Shown here: piece after piece, positions 12,001 to 27,000 of the stretch
Numbering within the stretch: position 1 is the stretch's first letter
Layout of the letters: the number at the start of each line of letters is the position of its first letter
From: Apostichopus parvimensis
Lineage: Eukaryota; Echinodermata; Holothuroidea; Aspidochirotida; Stichopodidae
Direction of reading: 5' to 3'
DNA: 45,627 bases
Assembly (NCBI GenBank): GCA_000934455.1
Contig: KN889066.1
Location: 1 to 45,627 of the forward strand
Notes under the pieces: generated by a model
Told to the model about the DNA's origin: nothing
Database searches by the model: none
The model's input: the letters and a program-made list of their open reading frames with translations, nothing else
Made by a program: the position numbers and the translations under genes

Positions 12001-15000
12001 NNNNNNNNNNNNNNNNNNNNNNNNNNNNNNNNNNNNNNNNNNNNNNNNNNNNNNNNNNNNNGGCTAATACTTAGAGGACTTGGTGTTTGGAAATCAAAGA
12101 AATGACACACAGGATGCAATGATTTTGAAACATGTAGAAGCAAATGATCTCATCAAATACTCATGAAACTATTTTTATCTGTCATGATCAATGCTCTATA
12201 TAGCACACACCCAATTGGGACAAATTGTTTCTGTACTGTATAAGCATGTCTTGCTTCAAAGCACTCATACTGACAGTTCGGGTAGTATGAACATCATGTT
12301 TCTATCAAATAGAGAGTGAGGAACTGTTTGTACTGCTAGTACGAGTGCTTTAGAGCATGAGTACAGTATATATTATACAGTGCTAATAGCATTGCAATAT
12401 TCTTCCTGACAGGCTGGATTAGTACATTTTATGATATGAATATTCACTGTCAAATTTAATTGCTAGACTTGTTATTTCCTGTGTTTTGCTTTCACATCAC
12501 TTTAATTGTTTACTTAGGTTCATCAGTTTATGCCATCAGAAGTGGTCTTAGGTGGCTATTCAGTGACATAGTTGTCCACAGGGTCCACCCTGGCTATCAA
12601 AGCACCTGATCTGCAGGACCCACACTATAGTAGAACTTTCTGTCTCCAGGTTAGATGCAGGGTGATTTCTTTGTATGAAGTGGGGTAGTTGGGCAAATTT
12701 GAATTGTGTCCAGTCATCTGAGACGACCAAATTTCTGTTCAGACAACCAAAATCAGCTTTGCAATTTTTCCGACAAAGGACTAATTTATTTACATCAAAT
12801 TCAGTTTACATTGTAACTAAATATCCCCAAATAGGTCAAAAAATTAATCAGGATCACCTTCCGTTACTTTGGAGATGCTGAATAACCCAAACAATAGTGG
12901 TAGGCAGTAGGCCTATGATGCAAATGACGGGTAGTCTTACTGGCCCAACGCTAGTGTTGTTGTATTCACCAAACCTGCACATCTCTCCTACAGTGTACAT
13001 ATTGCTGTTCTATTCACCAGACCTATACATCTCTCCTACAGTGTACATATTGCTGTTCTATTCACCAAACCAATACATCTCTCCTACAGTGTACGTATTG
13101 CTGTTCTATTCACCAGACCTACACATCTCTCCTACAGTGTACATATTACTGTTCTATTCACCAAACCTACACATCTCTGCAACAGTATACATATTGGTGT
13201 TCTTTTCACTAAACCTACACATCTCTCCTGTATGTATTGCTGTTCTATTCACCAAACATACACATCTCTCCTACCGTGTACATACTGGTTATAATTTGTT
13301 AAATTGACCCATTTTTCCGGAAAAAACAATTTCTGCCATTTGTTCAACCGACACGCTAGACCCAGCAATCTGAGAAACAACCACAAAAGCATCCTTAACT
13401 TTTTGCGGCATGTAGGCTACAGAAGAGAAGTACTCACCGGGCTCCGTCTCTGCGGTCAAATCTGCCGTTACAAAGTTTGAAGGGAACAGACCTACGCCTC
13501 GGAAGTTCTCTCCTTTCCACCAATTCACATCGCTACAAAAGGAAGAGGGCATATCAAAATAGTTAGGAGTAGTTAATCATAATGAATAGTGTTATAGAAT
13601 GAATTTATAATGATAAACACCACCTATGAACTTAGAAACAATATGATGTGTTTCATGAGACATTAACTTACATCTCTTGAAATAGGTATACTAATTTAAC
13701 CTATCCGCACCCTAGGGCACCCTTCCAGGTGGATATGTATGAGTTAAAAGTCACTATTATGATTATTATATTATTATTATCCATATTTCCTTAAAGCTAC
13801 TCTGTGTTCATTTTATGAAATATGTGTGCATCTGACTACGATAATTATTCAAGGTTATTGAAACTCTCTCCCCCACCCCCCACCAATTCGTTGAAGACCC
13901 AAAAAATGATGTGAAGCCTCACCTGGTCTGCCACTAAACCTATTTTCCATGTCAGAAACTTCTCTTTAAAACTTAAAACTCAGTAACTTAACAATAAGAA
14001 AATTGCAAAATATATATTCAACTTGCAATCATTTCGTTTACTGCCCAGATGTCAAAAAACACGACAAAACTGAGCAGAAGCCGTAGTCGATCCTACCTGT
14101 CGTCTAAGACGCTGAGTAACTCTCCCGCTTTGAAAGTCAGTTCATTGTCCTCCGCGGCTTCAAAGTCATAGAGGGCTTTGACCTTCCTGGGTTCTTTCTT
14201 CGCGGAGTGGGATCCCACGGTGGCGTACACGGGCGAGGGGTCCACAGAGGGGTATAGACTGGTTGTCTTCTGTTTCTCTTCTTGCAGGGATAATTCAATG
14301 GCTGTATGAAGAAGAATTTGAATTTATTGTCGTAAATGGAAATAGAAAAGAAAAAAAGAAAAGCAATAGTATATATAAGTATCAATAGACTGTGATACAC
14401 ATACAGTACTACAAACATATATACAGCAAGTCCTACAAATAAGAAACTTATCTTCTCACTTGTGAATTAAATATATGGATAGATCTAGGCACAAATGAGT
14501 ATCTGTAGCGGGCCCTAAGTGTACGCGGTGGGCATAAACGCAGTCCAGAGCGGTTGTAATTGTAGTGCTCAAACAAAGGGTGTGTTGGGTCTTGCATGAT
14601 TTGTTTCAATTTATTGTCAATTTATAGGTGTTTAGAAAACACAATGATCAAGAGTCACTTCAAATAAAATGGCCAAAAAAACAAACACATTGGGTACAAA
14701 ATATTCTCTGAAACTGAACAAGTTTAAGACGTTCATTCAACTAAAAGCTCTGTAGATATCATTGGGTACAACAAAAAATTATTGGCCAAAAAAAATAAAT
14801 TCGGTACAAAATATTCTCTGAAACTGAACAAGTTAAGACGTTGATTCAACTAAAAGCTCTGTAGATATCATTGGGTACAAAAAAAAATATTGGACAAAAA
14901 AAAATACATTTGGGTACAAAATATTCTCTGAAACTGAACAAGTTGAAGACATTGATTCAACTAAAAGCTCTGTAGATATCATTGGGTACCAAAAAAATAT

Positions 15001-18000
15001 TGGCCAATAAAAAATACATTGGGTACAAAATATTTCTCTGAAACTGAACAAGTTAAGACGTTGATTCAACTAAAAGCTCTGTAGATATCATTGGGTACAA
15101 AAAAAATATTGGCCCAAAAAAAATACATTGGGTACAAAATATTTCTCTGAAACTGAACAAGTTAAGACGTTGATTCAACTAAAAGCTCTGTAGATATCAT
15201 TGGGTACAAAAAAAATATTGGCCAAAAAAAAATACATTGGGTACAAAATATTCTCTGATAATATACAAGTTAAGAAGTTCATTCAACTAAAAGCTCTGTT
15301 GAAATCATCTGTGATATTGAGTGGTCATTGTATCAACCTCCTCTACACAGGTTCAACATATATACCCCCCTTTGTATCTTCTTCAGTATTAGGGCAAGAG
15401 TTTCAGATGCTGGAAAGACTCTTGTTGTGTTTGATGCAGGTGTTATGTGGCTGTGTAATGAGGTTAATACAAGGTTTGGGTATGATGGCAAACATTTACA
15501 CCCAATCAGCTTGGTTTAAAGGTAGTCTGTATAGGCTCCAAATTATAGCACGCTATAATTTCTAGAAGTTTTCAAAAAGTACTTTCCTGGAGGTTTTTAT
15601 TCTCCAAATTGTTCTCAGACATTATTCTATATGAACACATAAGATGACTGAATGTCCCAATGAGGTAAAGTTCCTTCAAGGTGGTAATAAAACAGTATAA
15701 GAATTTAAGACCAGAGGTGACCACATTTGAATATCTAGCATATTTGGGGGCCAATACAGCATACCTTTAAGGAAGTTTGTAACCACTGAAGAAGCACTTG
15801 TGTAAATACAAACATCCCCTTGTGAAGGAACCAACAGTTAATGCGATGAGAAGCTTAGGGTTGACAGTAATTAAATTCAGTGAAGATGGCCTTATTCAGT
15901 TATTATTACCATGGCAACTTGTGAGCAAAAAGAATTATCACATAATCATAAAATACAATGTACAACAGATATTCCAAATGTGAAAGAAAAAATTCTGAAC
16001 AATAATAGAAAGAGTTTTAGTAAATTTATAATAATATATAAGTGTCAGTGTAGCAAATCTAACAGCTTTTTTGTCGCTACCTAGATCGGTTAAAAGTAAC
16101 CGGCTACCTACAGTAGATCGGTTAAAAGTAACCGGCCACCTATCTACGTTAAAAGTAACCGGCCTTCTAGATTGGTTAAAAGTAACCGGCTACCTAGATC
16201 CATTAATAGTATCCGGCTACCTAGCTCCGGCTCACCTTTGGCGAGATCCTGTGATTCTTGATCGATTGAGCCGATGTTAGGATCGCTGCTAGTGGCTGGT
16301 GTGGTAGTTGGAGCCTTAGACTGAAAACGAAATCAAGACACAAATGAAATCAATTGCGTGATGAATTGTAACCAAAACCAGACTCCTGTTAATCTCCATT
16401 TCATTCAAAACCAGACTAACGTCGTAATCTCTCTTTCCTCCTTGTCTTCTGCTTTATGTTACTCGTTTCACTCGTTTAACTGTCAATTTATCACATTCTT
16501 CAGTGACAGACAATTCCAGATCCTTCCCTCCCATATGTCTACAAAGATACAGACCCACACATCAACCACCACATCAACCACCACATCAACCACCACACCA
16601 ACAAGTATTTGTTCAACAGAATTTATCTCCACAAGAAACATGACCAAATAAAAGATGGTCGCTTCTTCCTCTAAAATGAAGACGGCTGACTTCTTTTTTT
16701 AATTAAATAAAGACCCTTGACATACAACTACACTTGAATGCAATCAACATTAATGGTGCATTTAGTGTCACAGAAGGTGTGAGGTTTCAATCCAAGCAGG
16801 CCCTTCCTCAAACACGACTGAACGCCCGAGGTCGACCCCTTTAACGTTTCCCATAAATTACATAAAATGTGTCTCTAAGAGTTTATCTTTGCAGTTTGGT
16901 TTTGCAAGCAAAACTTAATAACGTACACTCAATAATAACATAATAACTGAACATGTTACACACTCTAACCTCTGCCCGTCCCACTCCCCCTCCCCCACAC
17001 TCAAGTTCCTGTATAATAACTTCTGCTTGAATATTACCTTTGGCTCTGAGGCTGGGAATGATTGTCCTTCTGACTTGAGACTGCTGTAAAATTGAACTAT
17101 AAGACTAAAAGAGAAACAAAGCAAAAATTATATAATTAATAATAATAATCAGTGTTTATTTTTACGACACTTAAGCGACCACAAATGTGGGAGAAAACCC
17201 GCAAGGGCATATGGAATACAACTTTCATGTCGGGTGGCTTCCAATTCAACATTTTAACTCAAATTTGGAATCTTTTCAATTTAGAAAGTCATTTCAGATG
17301 GGAAAACCGTAGATTTCTCTTGAATGACCCAGCTTACTATGACCCGGCCGAGTATTGGACCCGGAACCTCCCGATTGCTAAGCCTCATTGCTTCACAAAT
17401 GCCACCGCCTTTATCCACTCAGCCACAGCACCGGTATATTTAATTATGAAATTATTGAGTAAATTGTAAACCTACCAACCACTCTAGTTCTCAGGAGAGT
17501 GCTTATTGTCACAGGCAAAACAGAATTTGTTTTTTGTCCACAGCCCTCTGACCTTCGTTATGTAAATGTGGGTTACGTGATGGTTCTGAGGGGAACATCG
17601 CCGGTAACCATCTCACGAAGTAAAGTTCTAGCAGAAACTTTGTGTAACTTAACCTATGAGGTACCCTTTTACTTCAGGAGCAAGAAATGTTATTCCAACA
17701 AGCAAGTTTAATTGAGGTCATTGATATATCAAGGTTTATACCCAAGAAACTTACAAGTACTAAATTTTATTTCTCCTTATGCTTAAACCAATCTCTTGTA
17801 TTTAGTAGTACTTTTCTACCCTAAGAACCACGGCACAATGATCACTGTCCATTTATCTTGAAAATAGTTTAATAAGCTTGTTATAATAATTAAAGGTGGG
17901 CAAGAAATTAATCTTGGGGAGGGAGGGGAGGGGCCATGGTGAAATGTGTTCCCCTCCAGGGGGCCTCATCACTTTACCATGTTCTTATTCCCACAATAAA

Positions 18001-21000
18001 AAAATGAAAAATATATTACACCAAATAGAAAATAAAAATTCTACCATGCATATTGTCCATCTGTTATGGAACCCTAACACAGGTGGTCCCTTGATGCAAA
18101 ATCCCAAAAATTGACATATTTATTGTTTTTAAGTTTGTTTTTGCTTCTGGTCACTCAGTGACATTCAATGTATTATGCTATTTAAGGTTGGACAAAAAGC
18201 ATCGTCCTGATATAAATTTGATCGGGCCCCATTAATAGGGCTTGCAAACATTCTTGTGGGCCTTAAGAATATTTCCCCAAGTACCACATGCAGCCAGTGG
18301 GCTGCAAATTGCCTGTCTGTACTCTAATTTGTCCAGGTGTCATAATTATCCAGTGCAATAAACAAACATATCAATTATCTAGACCAGGGGTGGGCAACCT
18401 TTTTGAATGAATGGGCCAGATAAAAGGATTGAAAAATTGACTGGGCCGCACCTAACCAAACGACTTGCTGTTGATTTCAACCTTTGATTCCTTGAGGACT
18501 TTCAAGCAATAGGTGTGTGTACTTAATCTGTATTCACAAAAACATAATGTCAATACTTAACAGTTGATAATTAATGGGGATAATATGCCTACCTGACAGC
18601 ATCATTAGTGCCGATAAATTCTAAGCACCTAGCTCGTTTTTTTGTGATGATGTAAAATAGACTGATTTTTTTTTCTTTTTCTTGAGACATCTAACAGGCC
18701 GCAAAAAATCACTGGCGGGCAGCAAAAAAAATCACTGGCGGGCCGCATGTGGCCAGCGGGCCGTAGGTTGCCCACCTCAGGTCTAGACGAATACCAACAC
18801 CATCTTACCGGCATAAGCAAAATCATGGACATACCTTAATGACGGTTCGTTCTTGAATTCCTCTGCCCATTCTTGCAAATGTTGTTTTAATTTTTCCGCT
18901 ACTTTGACATGGCCCTGAGTAACAATTGAAATGAAAGAGAAAGAATGTGTAAGTGGATGAGACACATTTTTTTAGAGAGAATTCATGCAATGCTGACAAT
19001 GGATAAGATAACCATATAAAACATGCTGTATCTATGCATGCAAATGTTTCAAGATCATTTATAGGGCTTCATAACAACATGTTTTGACTGGTGGGAGGGA
19101 GGCAAGGATGTGTTCTTTATCATACATGAGTTCTCTGGTTTATATTTCTCTACTGATAATGATTAAACTCACCGCTGACCAGATATCGAGTTGATTTTGA
19201 TACGATACTTTTACGCTGTTTGTTATTTAAAAATCCTATGACATAAAGAGTGTTATCTCCTGTAGGTCAATTTTCATTTCAAATGAAAGTTTAAAAATGT
19301 TATATATGGACAATATATTAAATATCTTACATTTTGATTTTTGCCATTAATATTCATATATAACAAAATTATCTGGTCGAAGAAATGCTTAGGATCCAGT
19401 CAAATTCACTTATCATAGATAATGAGGCTGTCTTGATATGAAAATTTACTTATGGATAGCAAACCCAATAAGTATTCTGTCTGACCAATCATATTCCAAC
19501 TGCCTCTTCCTGCCTAACACCCCTCCTCCCATACCCCTCCCCCCCCCAAAAAAAATTTCAGAGCTTGAGAAATAGCAGATTTGCAGTGATATTTAGCACA
19601 CCCCTTGGCTTATAATGTTTCACTTTTGCTACAGCGATTGACTAACCTTTGATATAATATTCCTAGCTTCAGCGCAAAAGTCTGACGAACTGACTTCTTG
19701 TTGGAATGGTTTTCCACAGTTACTTACACAAGCGTTTAAAAGCTGAAAAATAAAGGGAACAAAATAGAATTAAGCAAATATTGATACATGGAACTTCTCT
19801 TTCCAACTTTATGACAGAAACTTAATGGAGGCTAAAATGGAGGATGGAAACCTAATGGAGGCTGAAATGGAGGATGGAAACCTAATGGAGGCTGAAATGT
19901 AGGATGGAAACCTAATGGAGGCTAAAATGGAGGATGGAAACCTAATGGAGGCTGAAATGGAGGATAGAACCTAATGGAGGCTAACATGGAGGATGGAAAC
20001 CTAATGGAGGCTAAAATGGAGGATGGAAACCTAATGGAGGCTAAAATGGAGGACAGAAACCTAATGGAGGTTAAAATGGAGGATGGAAACCTAATGGAGG
20101 CTAAAATGGAGGATGGAAACCTAATGGAGGTTAAAATGGAGGATGGAAACCTAATGGAGGCTAAAATGGAGGATGGAAACGTAATGGAGGCTAAAATGGA
20201 GGATTGAAACCTAATGGAGGCTAAAATGGAGGATGGAAATCTAGTGGAGGCTAAAATGGAGGATGGAAACATCATGGAGGCTAGAATGGAGGATGGAAAC
20301 CTAATGGAGGCTAAAATGGAGGATGGAAACCTAATGGAGGCTAAAATGAAGGATGGAAACCTAATGGAGGCTAAAATGGAGGATGGAAACCTAATGGAGG
20401 CTAATATGGAGGATGGAAAACTTATGGAGGCTAAAATGGAGGATGGAAACCTGATGGAGGCTAAAATGGAGGATGGAAACCTGTTGGAGGCTAAAATGGA
20501 GGATGGAAACCTAATGGAGGCTAAAATGGAGTATGGAAACCCAATGGAGGCTAAAATGGAGTATGGAAACCTAATGGAGGCTAAAATGGAGGATTGAAAC
20601 CTAATGGAGGCTAAAATGGAAGATGGAAACCTAATGGAGGCTAAAATGGAGGATGGAAACCTAATGGAGGCTAAAATGGAGGATTGAAACCTAATGGAGG
20701 CTAACATTGAGTATGGAAACCTAATGGAGGCTAAAATGGAGGACGAAAACCTAATGGAGGCTAAAATGGAGGACAGAAACCTAATGGAGGTTAAAATGGA
20801 GGATGGAAACCTAATGGAGGCTAAAATGGAGGATGGAAACCTAATGGAGGTTAAAATGGAGGATGGAAACGGAGGCTAAAATGAAGGATGGAAACCTAAT
20901 GGAGGCTAAAATGGAGGATGGAAACCTAATGGAGGCTAAAATGGAGGATGGAAACCTAATGGAGGTTAAAATGGAGGATGGAAACCTAATGGAGGCTAAA

Positions 21001-24000
21001 ATGGAGGATGGAAACGTAATGGAGGCTAAAATGGAGGATTGAAACCTAATGGAGGCTAAAATGGAGGATGGAAATCTAGTGGAGGCTAAAATGGAGGATG
21101 GATAACAAGAAAGAAAACAGTGCACATGAATACATGTGTTCTCATACAGCCACAAAAGGCAGAAGACAGAACTATAATAAATTCAAAATATTATCAAAGC
21201 CTCATTGTGCAAATTCCATCGTAAAAACCAACATACCGATCCCTAACTCTACATTGTGTATTTTACTTGGTACTATCGTGTATTTTTAATGTACACAAAC
21301 AATCATGTAAGGACGTATTTTTCTGCCAACATAACGGTCACTCACGAATGAGAACAAGGGGAATTAAAAATTCAGACAATCACAAAAGTTGTCTCGTGTT
21401 TATCGACAAACGGTCAGCTCAGAATATTATATAGGGGACACATCATAATAACAGTAACACATGTTAATACTGAAAATACGCACTATTGATGTAGACAGTA
21501 CTAGACAACACAGTGAACACTGATACTGTAGGATGACTCAGAACAGGGAAGGACTAAAACAGTGAAGAACTACAATGACTCTGTGGTAATTGTTAAATTT
21601 GTCTTTCAAAAGGCTCTTTCCACCACAGAAACGTTATTTGAACAAGAGAGCCACAGACATTTTGTACATACTGTTATGCCATTGGACAATACGTACAGTA
21701 GTGATTGTATAAAACACACAGTCCAGTCAGTATACAGCCTATTAAATGTACAGTTATGAAAAGGAGGTCGATGCAATTTTTTAACAGCATTAATGTTTTA
21801 AAAGGATGAACAAAGGCGATGTAATTTTCTGAATTTTTTATTCCCTTAAAAGTTAAAGGGACTGGGTGCAAAAATAAATCCTGGGCAAAAATAAAATTCC
21901 GGCCAGAAAGGGCACCGTCATCATTGCTTGATTATTACTACAAAACAAAGTATTTAAGCAAAAACAGATTATTTAGACCTTTGAGATTGCATATATAAAG
22001 AGGCTTTTAAAAAGCATTCAAAACTTACAGTTACACTATGAACACCAACAAGTGGAGATTGAGTCTTTAATCTCTTCATGATGGATTTAAATGCATCCTT
22101 TTGCCTGTAAGAAAAGGATAAGAAAGATCGTGGAAGTTGATGAAATTCAATTCGTCACAATGAAATTTATACCATTGTTGAAACTGTAGAACTGTATCCT
22201 TAAACTTTTTTTAAGATCAATTTTGTGTCAAGATCATTCAGCCCTGAATGTCTTCAATTTATTGAGCATACGTATAATGTCTTACAGAAATATTATAAAA
22301 CTGTCTATAGGGTCAAAAAGAAAGGAAAAAAGTCTTGCTTTTAAAACAGATTCTGTGTCCTCAGAAATGTGGCAAAAGAATGATCAAACCTTTACAGTAT
22401 TTGGGATGTATCTGTATATACCACTCTGTTGCCATATGATCATGGCAGTATAGTGATGACAATACACATTTTATCAGGGAATAGTTTGTGTAGCCATTTT
22501 GAGTCCAATTGTGAGTCCATTGAGAGTCCAATTTTGTCTTAAATTACAACATACTATGGTCCCTGTGTTTCAAACCTAATAAACATCTTTGCACTTGTAT
22601 AACAAATTGCCCATTATGCAAATGTTGCATTTTGGTACTGGATAAATTATTCCTTTTTAATCTTTTCTATCCATAACTTTTGGATAACTGGTACTTTCTC
22701 AAACTGGTCACTGTTATCACAAGCATAACCTAGAAGACAACCACATTCAACACAACCAATCACTAGCGACAACCTGTACAATATGGCACAGGCAAGGTTT
22801 ATTTTAGTTACAGTACATTGTTCAGTTCAAAATTTTGCACCATATGAAGCCAGCAATGTTTTCATTAAAGATCTGGTTATATTGGCTCCAATTATAGCAC
22901 GCTATAGCTAGGAAAGTTTTGTGATTATGTAATCGACCTGCCATGGTCGTAAATCTATCTCGGGCTCTAAGATTAGCCTGCATACATGTAGCTTCTTAAC
23001 ACCATTAGCCTCTTTGTGTAAACACTGTGTGGAAATATGTTCATTTTTATACAGTGCAGTTAATCATACAGCGTTCACACAAAAGACCCTCATTCAAGAA
23101 AAAATATGTGGCAGGTGTTGCAGACTAATTGGTAAAAAGAGGTCATTATACGACCAAGGCAGGTCATTTACATAATCTCAAGAAACTTTTCCATGATAGC
23201 TTGCTATAGTTAGGGTCAATACAGCAGACCTTTAAATGAGGCAGACAATCAAAAAACACTTCTTGCCTTTCCTTTGTCTGTGATTCACATGTTTTATACC
23301 GTTTAAACCATTGTCATACTTACGAGTTTGGTGTATTGTTTATTTTGTCACAAAAGTCCATTATTTTACCCCAATCTTCTGAGGTATTGGCCTCACTGGT
23401 GATTTTCTCTGAAAAAAACAGAAAAGGAAGCATTGTGATAGATAAATGCATCAAGTTTTAATTTAATCTCCGTAGCAATGGTTGACAATACATGGCTGGT
23501 AAGTCCAGAGGGGAGGGGAGTGGGGGGAGGGGAGGGGAGGGAGGAGTAATGACAAAGGGAAAAGCTAACTGGATGGAAATAATCACTTTATGCTTCACCT
23601 ACAACTATTAAAGTCACCTTTACTTTTACAACTCTCATGTGACTTAAACATAAACTGTGATGACAAAAAATTGTAGAAATGACGTATTTCGCTAAATTTG
23701 GAAATGTGGCAGGGCGTATTACCTGAACAATAAGATAGATGATCAAAATGATCTCATTATGCCTTGTTTACCAAATTTTCTGTAGGTCAACCTAGGTCAA
23801 ACTAATTTGTAGAATAAATATGCCTCAGAATGTATGATTTCACATCTTAATTTTGTGGGGGGGGGGGGAGGGGTTGGATTGAGGATACGTTTTGCGGGAT
23901 AACAGATTCTTACGGTGATGACATTACAATCACACCTAAATGGACGGGAGGGGAGGGGGAGGGGAAGGGGCAACGGATGGACCTCCCATATCCACATCCT

Positions 24001-27000
24001 TCATTTAGTGTTGCACTGAGGCACGTTATATTCTTCCTATGTACCAACCCTCTACATATCATGACCTATGTAGTTTGTGCAACTTTAAGTACTTTGTAAA
24101 TCATCGGTACATGCTCCCCTCCTTCTCAAATGGGTTTTGTCTGGTGCCGTATGAGCGATAACCTTGTCCTATCGGATAGTCTCCACGTAATACGTTATGG
24201 GTTTATTATTATTATGGGATTATTATCTAGACATTTTTTACATATTGTAATTTCGTGTGCACTTCTTTACATACGTTAAAACTTAATGTAGTAACTGGCG
24301 GCTGTTCATACCCTTTTTTTTTTGCATTCTTAGTAGCTACATATTTATTTGAATCGTCAAATTTACTTATATATATGTACACCAAAGAGGCTTTGGTGTA
24401 AGATGCCAATATAACACGTACCGTGTATACTGATAAGCTGAATATAACAGCACTAGTAAACCGACTACAGTTCAATATTTCATTATATTTGCAAAGGTAA
24501 CCGTGTAGAAAGATACAAGCTTATCCCTCCCGGGCTTTCTTCTGTTGTATGATTTGTTACTCTGTTTAGTGTTTACCAACTTCTGTTTAGTTCAAAAGTT
24601 ACATAGCATGACACTTAGGCTTTCAGTCTTATATTAAAATGTAATCAAATGGAGTCGCAAACGTCTTCGCAGAGATGCTAAAACTTTTCATCGTATGTTG
24701 AATAAAACTGATTTCATGTAGAACAGATCAAATTAGCATATCCTCACTAACAATTTTAACTACCCCTTGTGTTAACCATCTGAACCAAAACAAAAATATT
24801 TTCATCAAAATGTCCTCATTTACATAAAAAAAAATTCTATCCTACCGTTAGCCAGCTATACTGAAAACTAAGCCTAGCCAAAGTTGCAAGTGTCTCGTAT
24901 TTGAACTACTTTGTAACCGGACCGGCAACAAAATGTGATGTACACAAACTTGATTATCAAAACACAATCTTTTTACGATTCATCGATGGTTAAAATAAGG
25001 AATCAAAACTACATCCATGATGTTCTGTTCTTTAAACGATATGCAAATTTCGAGTGATTTCAAATGGTTTTTCCCTGTGTTGTATTTTTTGTACTTTCAT
25101 TCTCACAAGGGAGCACTGTGCATGTTTGTGATCTAGGCCGCAGTACATTGAGCATTAATAAAACGTTTCTCAACGTCACCGATGTGAAAAGGTAATTCTT
25201 ACCTTGCGGGTTAACTGCTTTGTTTTGTTTGTAGGTCGGAATATTCAATGGTTACAAAAATTTTGATTGTACAGTGTAAATAGTTTCTTGGATTCTGGCC
25301 AAGAGCGGTGTCAGAGGGTATACAGTATGTTCAATTCTATTTGTGCTTTGTGTACGATACAGTGCTCATGAAGCACTTGATATCTAGTTATTTACATTTC
25401 CGTGAGGCAAAGGTAGTCAGCCAATTTTTATGTTGCTAGCCCGACAGGTTTTTCGGCCATGAAGTTAGCTAGCCGGAATACAGTAATAAAGAACACTGGG
25501 CACCCGGATTCAAACCAATATATGTAAGCCTATCCAGGTACATGGGCAGTTAATCTGTAAATCATAGTGAAGAAATTTTAAGCCAATTGCAAAGGCAAAA
25601 ATAAGTGATTTGATATTCATGTTTTCAAGAATGAAAATAAATTATACTTAATGTGGAAAAACATTCACGACTGAGCTTTGTCTAAAATTTTGGCTACTTC
25701 ATTTGAGTACAGAGAGAATAAATTGTTCATAGTAGGGTGCGTCAGTATCAGCAAAAACAGATACCGATATACCCGCTGACGAATACCCGGTATTTCCGGG
25801 TATACTGGGCATTTTCGCTGAACCCCAACTTCCAGTTTATCTGTACTATCACTAGCTTAGCCTAGCTGTTTGATGACGACGATTTTCCGATAGATGTTTT
25901 TCCTCTTGCAACAACTTATTAATAGATTTGACTAAAAAAATCAGTGTTGATTAAACGTGTCTTTCGTTTCAACGCAAACGTACAGTTTATTACACTCCAC
26001 TACGGGGCCTAGTCCAACCACAAACAGTATACAGTAGTAGCATATGGTCAGTATGGGAATTACCAGGTAAGTATTTGGAAGTAGTGCGTTGAATCGGTAT
26101 AAGAACAGGTATGGTTATACGTAATGCGCAGAATGGGAATAAGAACAGGTACAGAATCGGTATAAGAACAGGTATGAATAGAGGTAATGCACAGAATCGG
26201 TATAAGAACGACACACCAGGTGAAGTTATATAATGTACGAGGGTTGAGCACAAAATCAGTATATATTGTAGAAGACAGTGCTACTACTACTAACAAAACA
26301 GATATGAATATACATGTATATTGTGCATCGGTTTCTTCCCGAATTAACTTGTTAGAGCATTTCACAAACTATGTGCGTGAAAAGGAACTTCAGTGAGAAC
26401 CATTTGGCGGGAAACTGTACTTAACTATGCTGAAGTTTTAACGCAATTAGCCGTAGCAAAGTGTGGGTATTATTATACATTGGACAGGGGTATGACTTTA
26501 ATTTGTCAAGTAGCGGTCTGTAACAAAGAACTTTGGGGATTCCTTTCATTGAAATGGAATTCTCAAATCAAAGAGAGTGGCATTGTGAAAGTAGTGAGAT
26601 AGCGACCACGTTATCACATGAATTAGTTTAGTATGAATTGTGTTAAAACTTAGATGAAACATTGCCGATCTCTCTGACAGAAGAAATGTTTGTATTTTAC
26701 TTGCATGTCTTAGACATACTTAGACATACAAGCACGTTTTACCAGTGCGGGTTTCTCTTAGTTAGACCGCATTGCATTGCTTTCGGAAACTGCAGATTCC
26801 TTGCTAGACAAAAATGCATATGTATTGTTATTAATACATACAACACACACATGTCATCCATTCCATTTTCCTCTCGTACCGAAGCCTGTGTTACAAAACC
26901 TCCAACAGGTGCTGTGCGGTATTCTGTACCTCCCCCCCCCCTTCCCCAATCCCTATGTAGACTGTTCCAAATAATTGTGTGTAAATGTAACCCATCCGTG

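Noticed and set aside
12897-13307. 136-codon open frame on plus
   Set aside because: Made by the 48-bp tandem array inside STAM intron 9.
19922-20707. 261-codon open frame on minus and decapeptide frames on plus
   Set aside because: Produced by the 30-bp minisatellite, whose period is a multiple of three; intronic and without domain or gene structure.
19816-21102. CRISPR-like regular repeat
   Set aside because: Units are contiguous with no unique spacers, and the DNA is eukaryotic.
25741-25812. Repeated TACCCG/CCGGGTA words, similar to 44880-44935, considered as a transposon end
   Set aside because: The words are suggestive, but no paired terminal repeat or target duplication could be found.
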